A program made the translations under genes and the position numbers. Below, piece after piece: positions 46,546-56,024 of a stretch of DNA of 64,000 bases. Position 1 is the first letter of the stretch. Each line of letters opens with the position of its first letter. This stretch comes from Vibrio aquaticus (lineage in GTDB: Bacteria; Pseudomonadota; Gammaproteobacteria; Enterobacterales; Vibrionaceae), in the NCBI RefSeq assembly GCF_003970385.1, contig NZ_RXZH01000006.1, positions 62,001 through 126,000 of the forward strand, read 5' to 3'. Below the pieces are notes generated by a model. That model was not told where the DNA came from and ran no database searches. It worked only from the letters and a program-made list of their open reading frames with translations.

Positions 46546-48237
46546 TTAGATATAGAGAACTCGTTGAAGTTCTTGGTAACTGGTTACCCCTTTGATGAGT
46601 TTATCGATGCCTGATTGTTTGAGCGTTAACATGCCATTTTGTTTTGCTATGTGCTCAATGGTTTGGGCACTGGCCCCGTCATTGACGGCTTGTGCTAACT
46701 GATGATCAAACCTCATCACTTCATAAATGCCCGTCCGGCCTGAGTAACCTCTATTGCAGTCGCTACACCCTTGCTCGTTGGCTTGATAGATCTCGGTATC
46801 AATAGGTAGATCTAACGCTTGAGAGATATGTTCTGATACGGATACTTGGCTCTTACATTGTTGGCATAGCTTACGTGCCAAACGTTGCGCGATGATCAGT
46901 GAAAGAGAAGAGGCAACATTAAAAGCTGCAATGCCCATATTACTGAGTCTGACGACGCTTTCTGCCGCTGAGTTTGTGTGTAGGGTTGAAAGGACAAGGT
47001 GACCCGTTTGAGCTGCTTTGACTGCGATTTCAGCGGTTTCTAAGTCACGGATCTCACCGACCATCACCACATCTGGATCTTGGCGTAAGAAGGCACGCAG
47101 AGCTTCGGCAAAACCAAAGCCAATCTGTGGCTGAACCTGTACTTGGTTAATGCCGGGCAAGTTGATTTCGACGGGATCCTCGGCAGTGGCGATGTTGATC
47201 TCGGAGGTATTTAAGATCTTTAGTCCAGTGTAAAGCGAAACGGTTTTTCCGCTCCCGGTAGGCCCCGTCATTAAGATCATACCTTGCGGCTTTTTTAACG
47301 CTTCCAGGTAAAGAGCTTGCTGTTGATCACTGTAGCCAAGCACCTCAATATTTAGGCTCGCGCTGTTGCTGTCTAAGATACGTAAGACGACTTTTTCTCC
47401 CCACAATGTCGGCAGGGTTGAAACACGCATATCGATGGCGAGCTCTTGATTGAGCTTGAGTTTTATTCGTCCATCTTGAGGAAGGCGTCGCTCAGCGATA
47501 TCGAGCTTAGCGAGAATCTTGAGTCGCGCAGAAAGGCGGCGACTTAAATGATGTGAGGGTTGCTGGGTTTCAATTAATATGCCGTCACAGCGAAGACGCA
47601 CTCGATACGATTCTTCATAAGGCTCGAAGTGGATATCCGAAGCGCCTTTGCGCACCGCATCAAGTAAGATCTGATTAATAAAACGACTGACAGGTGCATC
47701 ATCTTGGCTTAGGTCTTCGATATTAGCGATTTCATCATCTGAGACTTGAACTAAATTCGCCAGTTCTTGTTCATTGAGGTCTTTGCCGCTGCGCTGCTCT
47801 TCGCCCGCCAGTGCGATACCATACAGCCGTCGAATCGCCCCTTGCAGCTGTTTAAAGTCCGCCAGAACAAGCTCAACTTGTAGACCGGTCGCAAAGCGGA
47901 ATTCGTCTTCAATTTCAAGGTTAGTTGGGTCTGAGACCGCAATGGTAAGTAATTGGGAAGATTGCTGAATGGGCAAGGCATGAAAGCGGGTTATCAGTTC
48001 TCGAAGGCCAAGAGTTTGGCAGAGTTCCGCATAGTCAAATTGGGCTAGGTTGACTTCGTGTAAGCCGAAAATATGACACAGTTGTTCGGTTAGGTCGTGA
48101 TGGTGAATTAGATTTAATGTCAGTAACGCTTCGGGCGCACTTTGTCCCGAAGCGTTTATATGCTCCACTAAAGTCATCTCTTGCACACTATCAATAATAT
48201 GAGCTTGGCGCAGGATAGAAGGGAGGTTGGTTAGCAT
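46546..48237 (-). CDS. pilB: Type IV pilus extension ATPase PilB
   Basis: Cytoplasmic GspE-type hexameric ATPase that drives pilus assembly. The 563-residue protein has an N-terminal T2SSE-N/MshEN-like domain (about 40-150), a Walker A motif GPTGSGKT (near 325-332), a Walker B/His box region (DPDVVMVGEIRD, HLVLSTLHTNSA), and a tetracysteine zinc site (CQQC and CSDC, about 460-500). It follows pilA by 5 bp. Confidence 0.96.
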   Translation of the reverse strand: MLTNLPSILRQAHIIDSVQEMTLVEHINASGQSAPEALLTLNLIHHHDLTEQLCHIFGLHEVNLAQFDYAELCQTLGLRELITRFHALPIQQSSQLLTIAVSDPTNLEIEDEFRFATGLQVELVLADFKQLQGAIRRLYGIALAGEEQRSGKDLNEQELANLVQVSDDEIANIEDLSQDDAPVSRFINQILLDAVRKGASDIHFEPYEESYRVRLRCDGILIETQQPSHHLSRRLSARLKILAKLDIAERRLPQDGRIKLKLNQELAIDMRVSTLPTLWGEKVVLRILDSNSASLNIEVLGYSDQQQALYLEALKKPQGMILMTGPTGSGKTVSLYTGLKILNTSEINIATAEDPVEINLPGINQVQVQPQIGFGFAEALRAFLRQDPDVVMVGEIRDLETAEIAVKAAQTGHLVLSTLHTNSAAESVVRLSNMGIAAFNVASSLSLIIAQRLARKLCQQCKSQVSVSEHISQALDLPIDTEIYQANEQGCSDCNRGYSGRTGIYEVMRFDHQLAQAVNDGASAQTIEHIAKQNGMLTLKQSGIDKLIKGVTSYQELQRVLYI

Positions 48238-48242
48238 TTAGG

Positions 48243-48683
48243 TTATGAGCAGCTAGATGGCTTAGCAGCAGTGGGAACGTTGGAGGTAGCACAACCCCAC
48301 GTTCCTGTACCATTACCTTTAGAGTAGGTGATCGTACCTTCAGAGCCACTAACACTCATGGAGCCCTGTGTAAACTTAAATTCAATAGCATTCTGGCCTG
48401 AAACACGCAGTGTACCTAGAGTGTTTGAGCTAGCAGAGATACCAATCGCAGAGAAAACCGCTGCTTGGTCACTTGTTCCAAAGTTACCATTCTCTTGTAT
48501 ATATAGCTCTGATGGTGTCATCAATGACTTGAGAGTAGCCAAAGCTGACGCAGCTTCACTCCTCGCTACGTAGTTTTGGTATGCCGGGACGGCAATTGCT
48601 GCCAGTACACCTATAATTGCCACCACAATCATCAATTCAATTAAGGTAAAGCCACCTTGCTTACGACGTTGTTTTGTTTGCAT
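48243..48683 (-). CDS. pilA: Type IV major pilin PilA
   Basis: Structural pilin. The 146-residue prepilin has a short basic leader cut after Gly12 (KQGG before [12 protein letters not shown]), the Glu5 needed for assembly, and a hydrophobic N-terminal helix. The C-terminal D-region has a disulfide pair ([15 protein letters not shown]). In vibrios this locus makes a chitin-regulated pilus linked to DNA uptake; here that is inference from homology. The head domain is the usual fast-changing part of the gene. Confidence 0.96.
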   Translation of the reverse strand: MQTKQRRKQGGFTLIELMIVVAIIGVLAAIAVPAYQNYVARSEAASALATLKSLMTPSELYIQENGNFGTSDQAAVFSAIGISASSNTLGTLRVSGQNAIEFKFTQGSMSVSGSEGTITYSKGNGTGTWGCATSNVPTAAKPSSCS

Positions 48684-48868
48684 TATTTCTCTCCATGGAT
48701 GAAATGCGAAAAGTAGGAGAGAGGATAGAGGTTGATAAGTGAAGACGTGAACTGTTGCTTGAGGCTTTCCGATCTATCGAAGATTATTTACTGCTTGTTT
48801 TCATTGATATGGCAAATAGATTCGAGTGACTGCAAGTTTTAGCGAGCCTTGTCGTAAGAATGAAACAA

Positions 48869-48896
48869 AAACAGAGACACTTAGGTCTCTGTTTAG
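48869..48896 (-). terminator. Terminator after nadC
   Basis: AAACAGAGAC (48869-48878) and GTCTCTGTTT (48885-48894) form a 10-bp stem with a 6-nt loop. On the minus strand it follows nadC by about 45 bases and is followed by TTGTTTC. The remaining 180 bp before pilA should hold the pilA promoter; I see no clear sigma-54 or sigma-70 box. Confidence 0.7.
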
Positions 48897-48940
48897 TGAT
48901 TGAAAAGTATGATTTTTATCTCAAATACTGACGTTTTAAC

Positions 48941-49876
<936 letters not shown>

Positions 49877-49959
49877 TCAGGATGAAATTCAGCCATTAAT
49901 CTCGCATTTCATTGCCAAAGGGATAAAATCAAACGGCACAATTGAATAAAGAGTAAGAA

Positions 49960-50505
49960 ATGATAGATAGCCAAGGTTGGTACAGTGATGCAAGGCATGT
50001 CCCTTCCCCATTTTACGATCCAAGAAGTGACGAGTCGGATATTTCGTTGTTAGTGGTACATAACATTAGCCTGCCACCGGGTCAGTTCGGTGGCCCTTAC
50101 ATTGAGCAGTTTTTTACCGGCAAACTTGACCCCAATGAGCATCCATTTTTTAACGTGATTCATAACATGGGCGTTTCCGCACATTGCTTAATTCGACGAG
50201 ATGGAGAAATCGTACAGTTTGTTCCTTTTATTGCTCGAGCCTGGCATGCAGGAGCGTCGAGTTTCGCTGGGCGAGAAAAGTGTAATGATTACTCGATAGG
50301 TATTGAGCTTGAAGGCAGTGATTTCGTTGCGTACACCGATGAACAATACATATCGCTTACCAAGCTGACTCAGCACATTCAACATCAATATCCGCAGATC
50401 ACTGTGCCGAGAATTACGGGGCATCAATATATTGCGCCATTGCGTAAAACCGATCCGGGCTTAGTGTTTGATTGGGTAAGGTTTCGGAGTGGGTTGTGTC
50501 GCTAG
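49960..50505 (+). CDS. ampD: 1,6-anhydro-N-acetylmuramyl-L-alanine amidase AmpD
   Basis: Cytoplasmic zinc amidase that removes peptides from anhydromuropeptides in cell-wall recycling; loss can raise beta-lactamase expression where AmpR/AmpC exist. The 181-residue protein has the zinc-binding histidines in VVHNISLP (near 31-38) and ITGHQYIAPLRKTDPG (near 148-163). No ampE follows; instead there is a copy of the 100-bp repeat and then fldB on the other strand. Confidence 0.96.
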   Translation: MIDSQGWYSDARHVPSPFYDPRSDESDISLLVVHNISLPPGQFGGPYIEQFFTGKLDPNEHPFFNVIHNMGVSAHCLIRRDGEIVQFVPFIARAWHAGASSFAGREKCNDYSIGIELEGSDFVAYTDEQYISLTKLTQHIQHQYPQITVPRITGHQYIAPLRKTDPGLVFDWVRFRSGLCR

Positions 50506-50525
50506 GGCCGTTTAGGCTGTGGAGT

Positions 50526-50630
50526 TGTCATTCCTTAGAACGAAGAATGAGTGAGTAAGGAATCTCTTGAGTTTTTCTGCTGCTTTAAGAGATTCCCAAC
50601 TCGGTCGTTCCTCCCTCTCGGGAAAGACGA
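50526..50630. repeat. Vibrio-type ~100-bp palindromic repeat, copy C
   Basis: Outer arms TGTCATTCCTTAG and CTCGGGAAAGACGA with inner arms GAGTAAGGAATCTCTT and AAGAGATTCCCAACTC. It begins 20 bp after the ampD stop codon and ends 24 bp before the fldB stop codon of the convergent gene. Confidence 0.85.
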
Positions 50631-50654
50631 TGTTTACTATAAATATTTTTGCTT

Positions 50655-51176
50655 CTAAAGCGACTCTTGATACTCAACCAGAATTTGCTCAACCCAGTTA
50701 GTAATGCGTTCATCACTTAGCTCATATTGTGAGTCTTCATCGAGTGCTAAACCAACAAACTGGCTCTCATCTTCTGTTAACGCTTTTGAGGCTTCAAACT
50801 CGTAGTTTTCATCATTAGGCCAGTAACCGATGATGTTCGCACCCGTCTTTTTCAGCTCGTCATGAAGTAGCCCCATAGCATCTAAATACCATTCGCCATA
50901 GCCTTCTTGATCACCGAGGCCAAACAGTGCCACTGTTTTTCCTTCGAGCTTGATGGTGCTCACCTGATCCCAAAGTTCATTCCAATCTTCTTGGATTTCA
51001 CCAAAGTCCCAGGTCGAAATGCCAAGAATGAGAAAATCGTAATCTTCCATCAAAGAAAGAGGCGACTCTTTAACATTGTGAATATCAACCAGCTCTTCGC
51101 CGATAATGGCACGCATCTTTTCTGCTGCCATTTCGGTGTAGCAAGTTGTTGAGCCGTAAAATAGACCGATTTTCAT
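50655..51176 (-). CDS. fldB: Flavodoxin FldB
   Basis: FMN-binding electron carrier. I chose ATG 51176 (173 residues, [20 protein letters not shown]), the same length as E. coli FldB; the frame runs further upstream, but those residues are not flavodoxin-like. The phosphate-binding loop GSTTCYTE and the acidic surface ([20 protein letters not shown]) are visible. It is divergent from xerD, with which it is also paired in E. coli. Confidence 0.95.
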   Translation of the reverse strand: MKIGLFYGSTTCYTEMAAEKMRAIIGEELVDIHNVKESPLSLMEDYDFLILGISTWDFGEIQEDWNELWDQVSTIKLEGKTVALFGLGDQEGYGEWYLDAMGLLHDELKKTGANIIGYWPNDENYEFEASKALTEDESQFVGLALDEDSQYELSDERITNWVEQILVEYQESL

Positions 51177-51329
51177 AGTATTCTTCTGCATCGTTGAAAA
51201 TAGATGGTGAATTCTAACCACAAAATGGCGAGCTTTGCAGCGAATATCTATATGGGCAGGGAATTTTTATAGCTTTATTGTTGGTTGGCACTTACATTTG
51301 AGCGCATAACAAAAATTATGGGGTGTGAT

Positions 51330-52238
51330 GTGTCAGAACAAATGTCACCGGATCAAGGCGTTGTTGAGCAGTTTCTCGATGCAATGTGGATGGAGAGAGG
51401 GCTCTCAGAAAATACCTTGGCATCGTATCGAACCGATTTGGTGAAGCTGCTTAAATGGATGGCGTCTAATAATTATAGGCTCGATTTCATTAGCTTAACG
51501 GGCTTGCAAGAATATCAGTCTTGGTTGGTTGATGAAGGCTATAAGCAAACATCCAGGGCGAGAATGCTCTCGGCTATACGTCGATTGTTTCAATATCTGC
51601 ATCGTGAAAAAGTTCGAGCAGATGATCCCAGTGCGCTCTTGGTGAGTCCTAAGTTACCTAAACGCTTACCGAAAGATTTGACCGAAGAACAAGTGGACGC
51701 ATTACTCGATGCCCCCGATCCCAATGATGCAATGGAATTGCGTGATAAAGCGATGTTAGAGTTACTCTACGCGACTGGATTACGTGTGACTGAACTTGTC
51801 AGCTTGACCATGGAAAATATCAGCCTTCGTCAGGGCGTGGTGCGCGTGACGGGTAAAGGCGGTAAAGAGCGTCTGGTGCCTATGGGCGAAAATGCGGTCG
51901 ATTGGATTGAAACTTTTATTGAACAAGGACGGTCTGAGTTACTTGGGGAAAATACCTCTGATGTGGTGTTTCCGAGTAAACGGGCGCGTCAGATGACCCG
52001 ACAGACATTTTGGCATCGTATAAAGCATTATGCGGTGATCGCAGGGATTGATACTGAGTTGTTGTCTCCCCATGTATTGAGACATGCTTTTGCGACACAC
52101 TTGCTTAACTATGGTGCGGACCTACGAGTGGTACAGATGCTGCTTGGGCACAGTGACTTGTCGACCACACAAATCTACACACATGTAGCGACTGAACGAT
52201 TGAAGCAGCTACACAGTGAACATCACCCAAGAGCCTAA
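51330..52238 (+). CDS. xerD: Site-specific tyrosine recombinase XerD
   Basis: With XerC, resolves chromosome dimers at dif sites at the division septum. I chose GTG 51330 (302 residues, starting MSEQMSPDQ), which has a GGGG ribosome binding site and matches the V. cholerae length; the frame also has an ATG at 51318. The catalytic residues are visible as Arg in ATGLRVTEL, Lys in GKGGKERLVP, HxxR in SPHVLRHAFATHLL, the second His in LGHSDLSTTQIYTH, and the Tyr there. Confidence 0.95.
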   Translation: MSEQMSPDQGVVEQFLDAMWMERGLSENTLASYRTDLVKLLKWMASNNYRLDFISLTGLQEYQSWLVDEGYKQTSRARMLSAIRRLFQYLHREKVRADDPSALLVSPKLPKRLPKDLTEEQVDALLDAPDPNDAMELRDKAMLELLYATGLRVTELVSLTMENISLRQGVVRVTGKGGKERLVPMGENAVDWIETFIEQGRSELLGENTSDVVFPSKRARQMTRQTFWHRIKHYAVIAGIDTELLSPHVLRHAFATHLLNYGADLRVVQMLLGHSDLSTTQIYTHVATERLKQLHSEHHPRA

Positions 52239-52273
52239 TGGCTTAGGTGAGAACTTACATTAAGGTGAAATGA

Positions 52274-53023
52274 ATGAGCGTATTACGCCGAATGACTCTA
52301 CTGACACTGCCGTTGCTATTTGCGACTCAAACACTAGCGGCAAATGACGTGCAATTTGATAAAGCTCAGCTTGAAGAGCGCTTTGCGAAACTTGGTTTGC
52401 AAGTGAGCAAAGTGGTGCCGTCAGATATCGATGGCCTTGTTGAGGTTCAAACCAGTGGTGGGATCCTGTTTGCTTCGCCAAATGGTGATTACTTCTTGGC
52501 AGGTACACTCTACAAGTTGGACGAAAATGGCCAGTACGAAGATGTGCTTGCTAAGCGTCAAGCGCCGATCAATGCGGCAAAAATTGAAGCGTTCAAAGAC
52601 AGCATGATTGAGTTTAAGGCTAAAGATGAAAAGTACGTGATTTCCGTCTTTACTGACATCACTTGTGGCTACTGTGTTCGTCTTCATAGTCAGATGAAAG
52701 ATTACAATGACCTAGGCATTACGATTCGTTACTTGGCCTACCCTCGTCAAGGTGCGACTGGCAGTGTTGCCGACCAAATGGCAACGATTTGGGGAGCGGA
52801 AGACCCGAATACGGCGATGCACAACGGTAAAGTAAAGCGTGAATTCCCTGAGAAGAGCAAAGAGTTTGCTAAGTATCAGCAAATCATTAAAGAGCACTTT
52901 GCACTCGGTCGTGAGCTAGGCATCAGCGGTACGCCAGCTATTTTCTTGCCAAATGGTGAAATGGTTGGCGGGTACCTCCCTCCTGAACAGCTACTTCAAC
53001 GCCTCCAACAAACTCAAAAGTAA
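52274..53023 (+). CDS. dsbC: Thiol:disulfide interchange protein DsbC
   Basis: Periplasmic disulfide isomerase, a V-shaped dimer kept reduced by DsbD. The 249-residue precursor has a signal peptide (about 1-23, ending TLAAN), an N-terminal dimerisation domain (to about 80), and a thioredoxin domain with the active CGYC (131-134) and cis-Pro loop GTPAIFLP. It sits between xerD and recJ, the order seen in E. coli. Confidence 0.96.
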   Translation: MSVLRRMTLLTLPLLFATQTLAANDVQFDKAQLEERFAKLGLQVSKVVPSDIDGLVEVQTSGGILFASPNGDYFLAGTLYKLDENGQYEDVLAKRQAPINAAKIEAFKDSMIEFKAKDEKYVISVFTDITCGYCVRLHSQMKDYNDLGITIRYLAYPRQGATGSVADQMATIWGAEDPNTAMHNGKVKREFPEKSKEFAKYQQIIKEHFALGRELGISGTPAIFLPNGEMVGGYLPPEQLLQRLQQTQK

Positions 53024-53029
53024 TGAAAA

Positions 53030-53057
53030 GAGCCTCCCAGTGAGGCTCTCAATATTT
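53030..53057 (+). terminator. Terminator between dsbC and recJ
   Basis: GAGCCTC (53030-53036) and GAGGCTC (53042-53048) form a 7-bp stem with a 5-nt loop, followed by TCAATATTTTT. It ends only a few bases before the recJ start, so recJ either relies on read-through or starts from an internal promoter. Confidence 0.6.
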
Positions 53058-53059
53058 TT

Positions 53060-54796
53060 ATGATAGAAATCCAACGTAGACCCGAAGTTGACCTAAGTCA
53101 GCTACCAGACAGCATGCCAGAGCTGCTCAAACGAATCTATATTGCTCGTGGAATCACCAGTACCGAACAATTAGAAACCACAGCCAGAGCGTTGCACTCT
53201 TATCAAAAACTGCATGGTATTGAACTAGCGGTTGATCTTCTGTTTGCAGCGATTAAGGGCAATAAACGCATTATTATCGTCGGTGATTTTGATGCTGATG
53301 GCGCTACCAGTTCGGCGCTGTCGGTATTGGCTCTGCGCATGCTCGGCTCAAGCAATGTTGATTACCTTGTGCCAAACCGTTTTGAAGATGGCTATGGCCT
53401 TAGCCCAGAGGTGGTTGACCAAGCGATAGAGCTCGGCGCTGAAGTTATTATGACCGTCGATAATGGCGTTTCTTCGATAGATGGGGTTCGTTACGCTAAG
53501 GAGAAAGGTCTCCAAGTGTTAGTGACCGACCACCACTTACCAGGGCATGAGTTACCTAATGTTGATGCGATGGTCAACCCGAACCTACAAGAGTGTGCTT
53601 TTCCGTCTAAAGCGCTAGCGGGCGTTGGCGTGGCTTTCTATTTGATGATGGCTCTGTGTGTTCATATGCGTAAAACTGGTTGGTTTGCCCAGCAAGGTGT
53701 CGCTGAGCCGAAGCTGATGGAGCTGATTGACTTGGTGGCTCTAGGTACGGTGGCCGATGTGGTACCGCTTGATGAAAATAACCGAATTTTGGTGCATCAA
53801 GGGCTACAGCGTATTCGAGCGGGGAAAGCGCGTCCGGGTATCCAAGCTTTGATTGAGGTCGCTAAACGTGACGCAAAGCGTCTGGTCGCTTCTGATTTTG
53901 GTTTTGCGCTTGGCCCTCGTATTAATGCCGCAGGTCGGTTGGATGATATGTCGTTTGGTGTTGAGCTTCTGCTGAGCAATAACATTCATGCCGCTCGACG
54001 TATGGCAAGTGAGCTGGATGGCCTTAACCAAACTCGTAAAGAAATTGAAGAGGGCATGAAGCAAGAAGCGATGGCCATCTGCGAACGGCTGCAGTTTGGT
54101 GATAGCGATATGCCTCATGGTTTAGTCTTGTTCCAACGAGATTGGCACCAAGGCGTGATCGGTATTCTCGCGTCTCGTCTTAAAGAGAAATTTCATCGCC
54201 CTGTTATTGCGTTTGCTGATGGTGGGGAAGGGACAATTAAAGGATCTTGTCGTTCGATTCCAGGCCTGCACATGCGTGATGTTCTTGATCGTATTGATAC
54301 TCAAAATCCAGGGTTAATCGCCAAATTTGGTGGTCACGCAATGGCGGCGGGTTTGACCATCATGGAAAAAGATTTCGAACGCTTTGCGACATTGTTTGAT
54401 AGCGCGGTGAAAGAAGATCTCGATGAGGCGGCACTGAAAGGGGTTTTCTTATCCGATGGTGAGTTGAAGCCAGAAGAGTTCTCAATGCATACGGCAGAAA
54501 TGCTTCGTGCTGGTGGTCCGTGGGGACAAGCTTTCCCTGAACCTATGTTTGACGGTGAATTTAAAGTACTTCACCAAAAGCTAGTGGGAGAAAAGCACCT
54601 TAAGCTCATGCTTGAACCTCTGTATAAAGGTCATCCAACTAACATCATGATTGATGGGATTGCCTTTAATGTGGACTTGCGCCGTTGGCCTGATGCCTCA
54701 GCGAAAACCGTTCGTCTAGCTTATAAGCTTGATATCAATGAGTTTCGTGGCAATCAGTCACTGCAATTGATGATCGATCACCTTGAGGCTAGATAG
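53060..54796 (+). CDS. recJ: Single-stranded DNA-specific exonuclease RecJ
   Basis: 5'-3' exonuclease for recombination and mismatch repair. The 578-residue DHH-family protein has motif I GDFDADGATSS (near 74-84), DNGVS (near 134-138), the DHH triad in VTDHHLPGHE (near 155-164), and the C-terminal DHHA1 domain with GGHAMAAG (near 423-430). There is no clear Shine-Dalgarno before ATG 53060, because the upstream DNA is a terminator tail. Confidence 0.96.
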   Translation: MIEIQRRPEVDLSQLPDSMPELLKRIYIARGITSTEQLETTARALHSYQKLHGIELAVDLLFAAIKGNKRIIIVGDFDADGATSSALSVLALRMLGSSNVDYLVPNRFEDGYGLSPEVVDQAIELGAEVIMTVDNGVSSIDGVRYAKEKGLQVLVTDHHLPGHELPNVDAMVNPNLQECAFPSKALAGVGVAFYLMMALCVHMRKTGWFAQQGVAEPKLMELIDLVALGTVADVVPLDENNRILVHQGLQRIRAGKARPGIQALIEVAKRDAKRLVASDFGFALGPRINAAGRLDDMSFGVELLLSNNIHAARRMASELDGLNQTRKEIEEGMKQEAMAICERLQFGDSDMPHGLVLFQRDWHQGVIGILASRLKEKFHRPVIAFADGGEGTIKGSCRSIPGLHMRDVLDRIDTQNPGLIAKFGGHAMAAGLTIMEKDFERFATLFDSAVKEDLDEAALKGVFLSDGELKPEEFSMHTAEMLRAGGPWGQAFPEPMFDGEFKVLHQKLVGEKHLKLMLEPLYKGHPTNIMIDGIAFNVDLRRWPDASAKTVRLAYKLDINEFRGNQSLQLMIDHLEAR

Positions 54797-54808
54797 TCAC
54801 TAAACTCG

Positions 54809-54910
54809 AGTCATTCCATAGAGCGACGAAGGAGTGAGTAGGGAATCTCTAAAGATTTTTTACTCGCTTTAAGTACTCCTCAGTTAGTTCGTTTCTCACT
54901 CCCGAAAACT
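54809..54910. repeat. Vibrio-type ~100-bp palindromic repeat, copy D (degenerate right end)
   Basis: The left half (GTCATTCCATAGAGCGACGA, then GAGTAGGGAATCTCT) is close to the other copies. The right half (ACTCCTCAGTTAGTTCG and CTCACTCCCGAAAACT) has lost most of its pairing. It begins 13 bp after the recJ stop codon, in the 412-bp gap before pdhR. Confidence 0.75.
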
Positions 54911-55026
54911 TTCCTCATACACTACACTTTTCTTCTCATTCCCTAACAAACTGTCATATCCCTTTAAAACTGACCAATCAAACTGTGAGAGCTAGCACGC
55001 TTTATTCCCATCTGTTTATATTTTGT

Positions 55027-55043
55027 AATTGGTCAGACCAATT
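55027..55043. promoter_or_regulatory. PdhR-type operator, upstream copy
   Basis: AATTGGTCAGACCAATT is a perfect 7-bp inverted repeat around CAG. It fits the GGTnnnACC core of the PdhR box and lies about 89 bp upstream of the predicted promoter's -35 box for pdhR. Confidence 0.7.
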
Positions 55044-55115
55044 TGATTGATGTTTTAATCGACTATTGTTATCAAAGTGTTGATGCGTTGCTTGTTCTAT
55101 GATTTAGGTCAATTT

Positions 55116-55144
55116 TTGACTGGAACTTGCGTTTTAATTATGTT
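55116..55144 (+). promoter_or_regulatory. Sigma-70 promoter for pdhR-aceE-aceF
   Basis: TTGACT (55116-55121) and TATGTT (55139-55144) are 17 bases apart. The start would be near 55151, so the downstream PdhR palindrome would cover about +13 to +29, as in E. coli, where it blocks transcription. Confidence 0.55.
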
Positions 55145-55163
55145 AATTTTCCCGCCAACTTAA

Positions 55164-55180
55164 AATTGGTATTACCAATT
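55164..55180. promoter_or_regulatory. PdhR-type operator, downstream copy
   Basis: AATTGGTATTACCAATT is a perfect palindrome that matches the E. coli PdhR box (ATTGGTATNACCAAT). It lies just after the predicted transcription start and 29 bp before the pdhR start codon, so PdhR likely represses its own operon until pyruvate releases it. Confidence 0.85.
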
Positions 55181-55208
55181 GACTGCAAAGAGTAGAAGAA
55201 CAACAACT

Positions 55209-55976
55209 ATGGCTTATCAAAGGATTCGTCAGCCAAAACTTTCTGATGTCATTGAACAAGAATTAGAAAGGCTGATAGTGGAAGGAACATTGTCTCCGGG
55301 GCAGCAGTTGCCACCAGAGCGTGAGCTGGCAAAGCAGTTCGATGTATCCCGTCCGTCAATCCGTGAGGCAATTCAACGCCTTGAAGCTAAGCGTCTTCTT
55401 ACTCGTCGTCAGGGTGGTGGCACATTTGTTAGCGAGAACATCTGGACCAGTTTTTCAGATCCTCTGCTAAATTTATTGTCTAGTCACTCTGAGACTCAGC
55501 TGGACTTACTGGAAACGCGTCATGCGATGGAAGGTATTGCAGCGTACTTTGCAGCGGTTCGTGGTACTGACGAAGACTTTGCTCGTATTCAGGCTTGCCT
55601 GACTAGCATTAGTGAAGAACAAGCGAACAAGAACGTAGAAGCGGAAGCTGCGGCAGTTATGCAGTTTTTGATTGCGTTGACTGAAGCGGCACACAATGTT
55701 GTGCTTCTTCACATTGTTCGTAGCTTGGCTCCTTTGTTAGAGCAAAACGTCTTACAGAATTTAAAGCTCTTACATCGCCGCGATGAAGTGGTCGAAAAAG
55801 TAAGTAAACACCGAGCTAACATCGTGGATGCGATCGTTTCTGGTCAGCCTGAACAGGCGCGTGAAATGTGTCATTCACACTTAGCTTATATCGAAGAAAC
55901 ATTGTTGGATTTGACTCGTGAAGAGTCGCGCAGAGAGCGCTCTTTGCGTCGAATTCAACAAGGTAACGACTCTTAA
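55209..55976 (+). CDS. pdhR: Pyruvate dehydrogenase operon repressor PdhR
   Basis: GntR/FadR-family repressor that responds to pyruvate. I chose ATG 55209 (255 residues, [14 protein letters not shown]), matching E. coli; the frame goes further upstream over the operator. The N-terminal winged helix-turn-helix ([28 protein letters not shown] in two parts, about 33-60) precedes a helical FCD effector domain (about 90-250). Two PdhR boxes lie upstream. It heads the pdhR-aceE-aceF unit, 48 bp before aceE. Confidence 0.97.
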   Translation: MAYQRIRQPKLSDVIEQELERLIVEGTLSPGQQLPPERELAKQFDVSRPSIREAIQRLEAKRLLTRRQGGGTFVSENIWTSFSDPLLNLLSSHSETQLDLLETRHAMEGIAAYFAAVRGTDEDFARIQACLTSISEEQANKNVEAEAAAVMQFLIALTEAAHNVVLLHIVRSLAPLLEQNVLQNLKLLHRRDEVVEKVSKHRANIVDAIVSGQPEQAREMCHSHLAYIEETLLDLTREESRRERSLRRIQQGNDS

Positions 55977-56024
55977 AGTCGTTGCGTAAATAACTAGATC
56001 CAACCAACAGAAGGATAGATCGCC

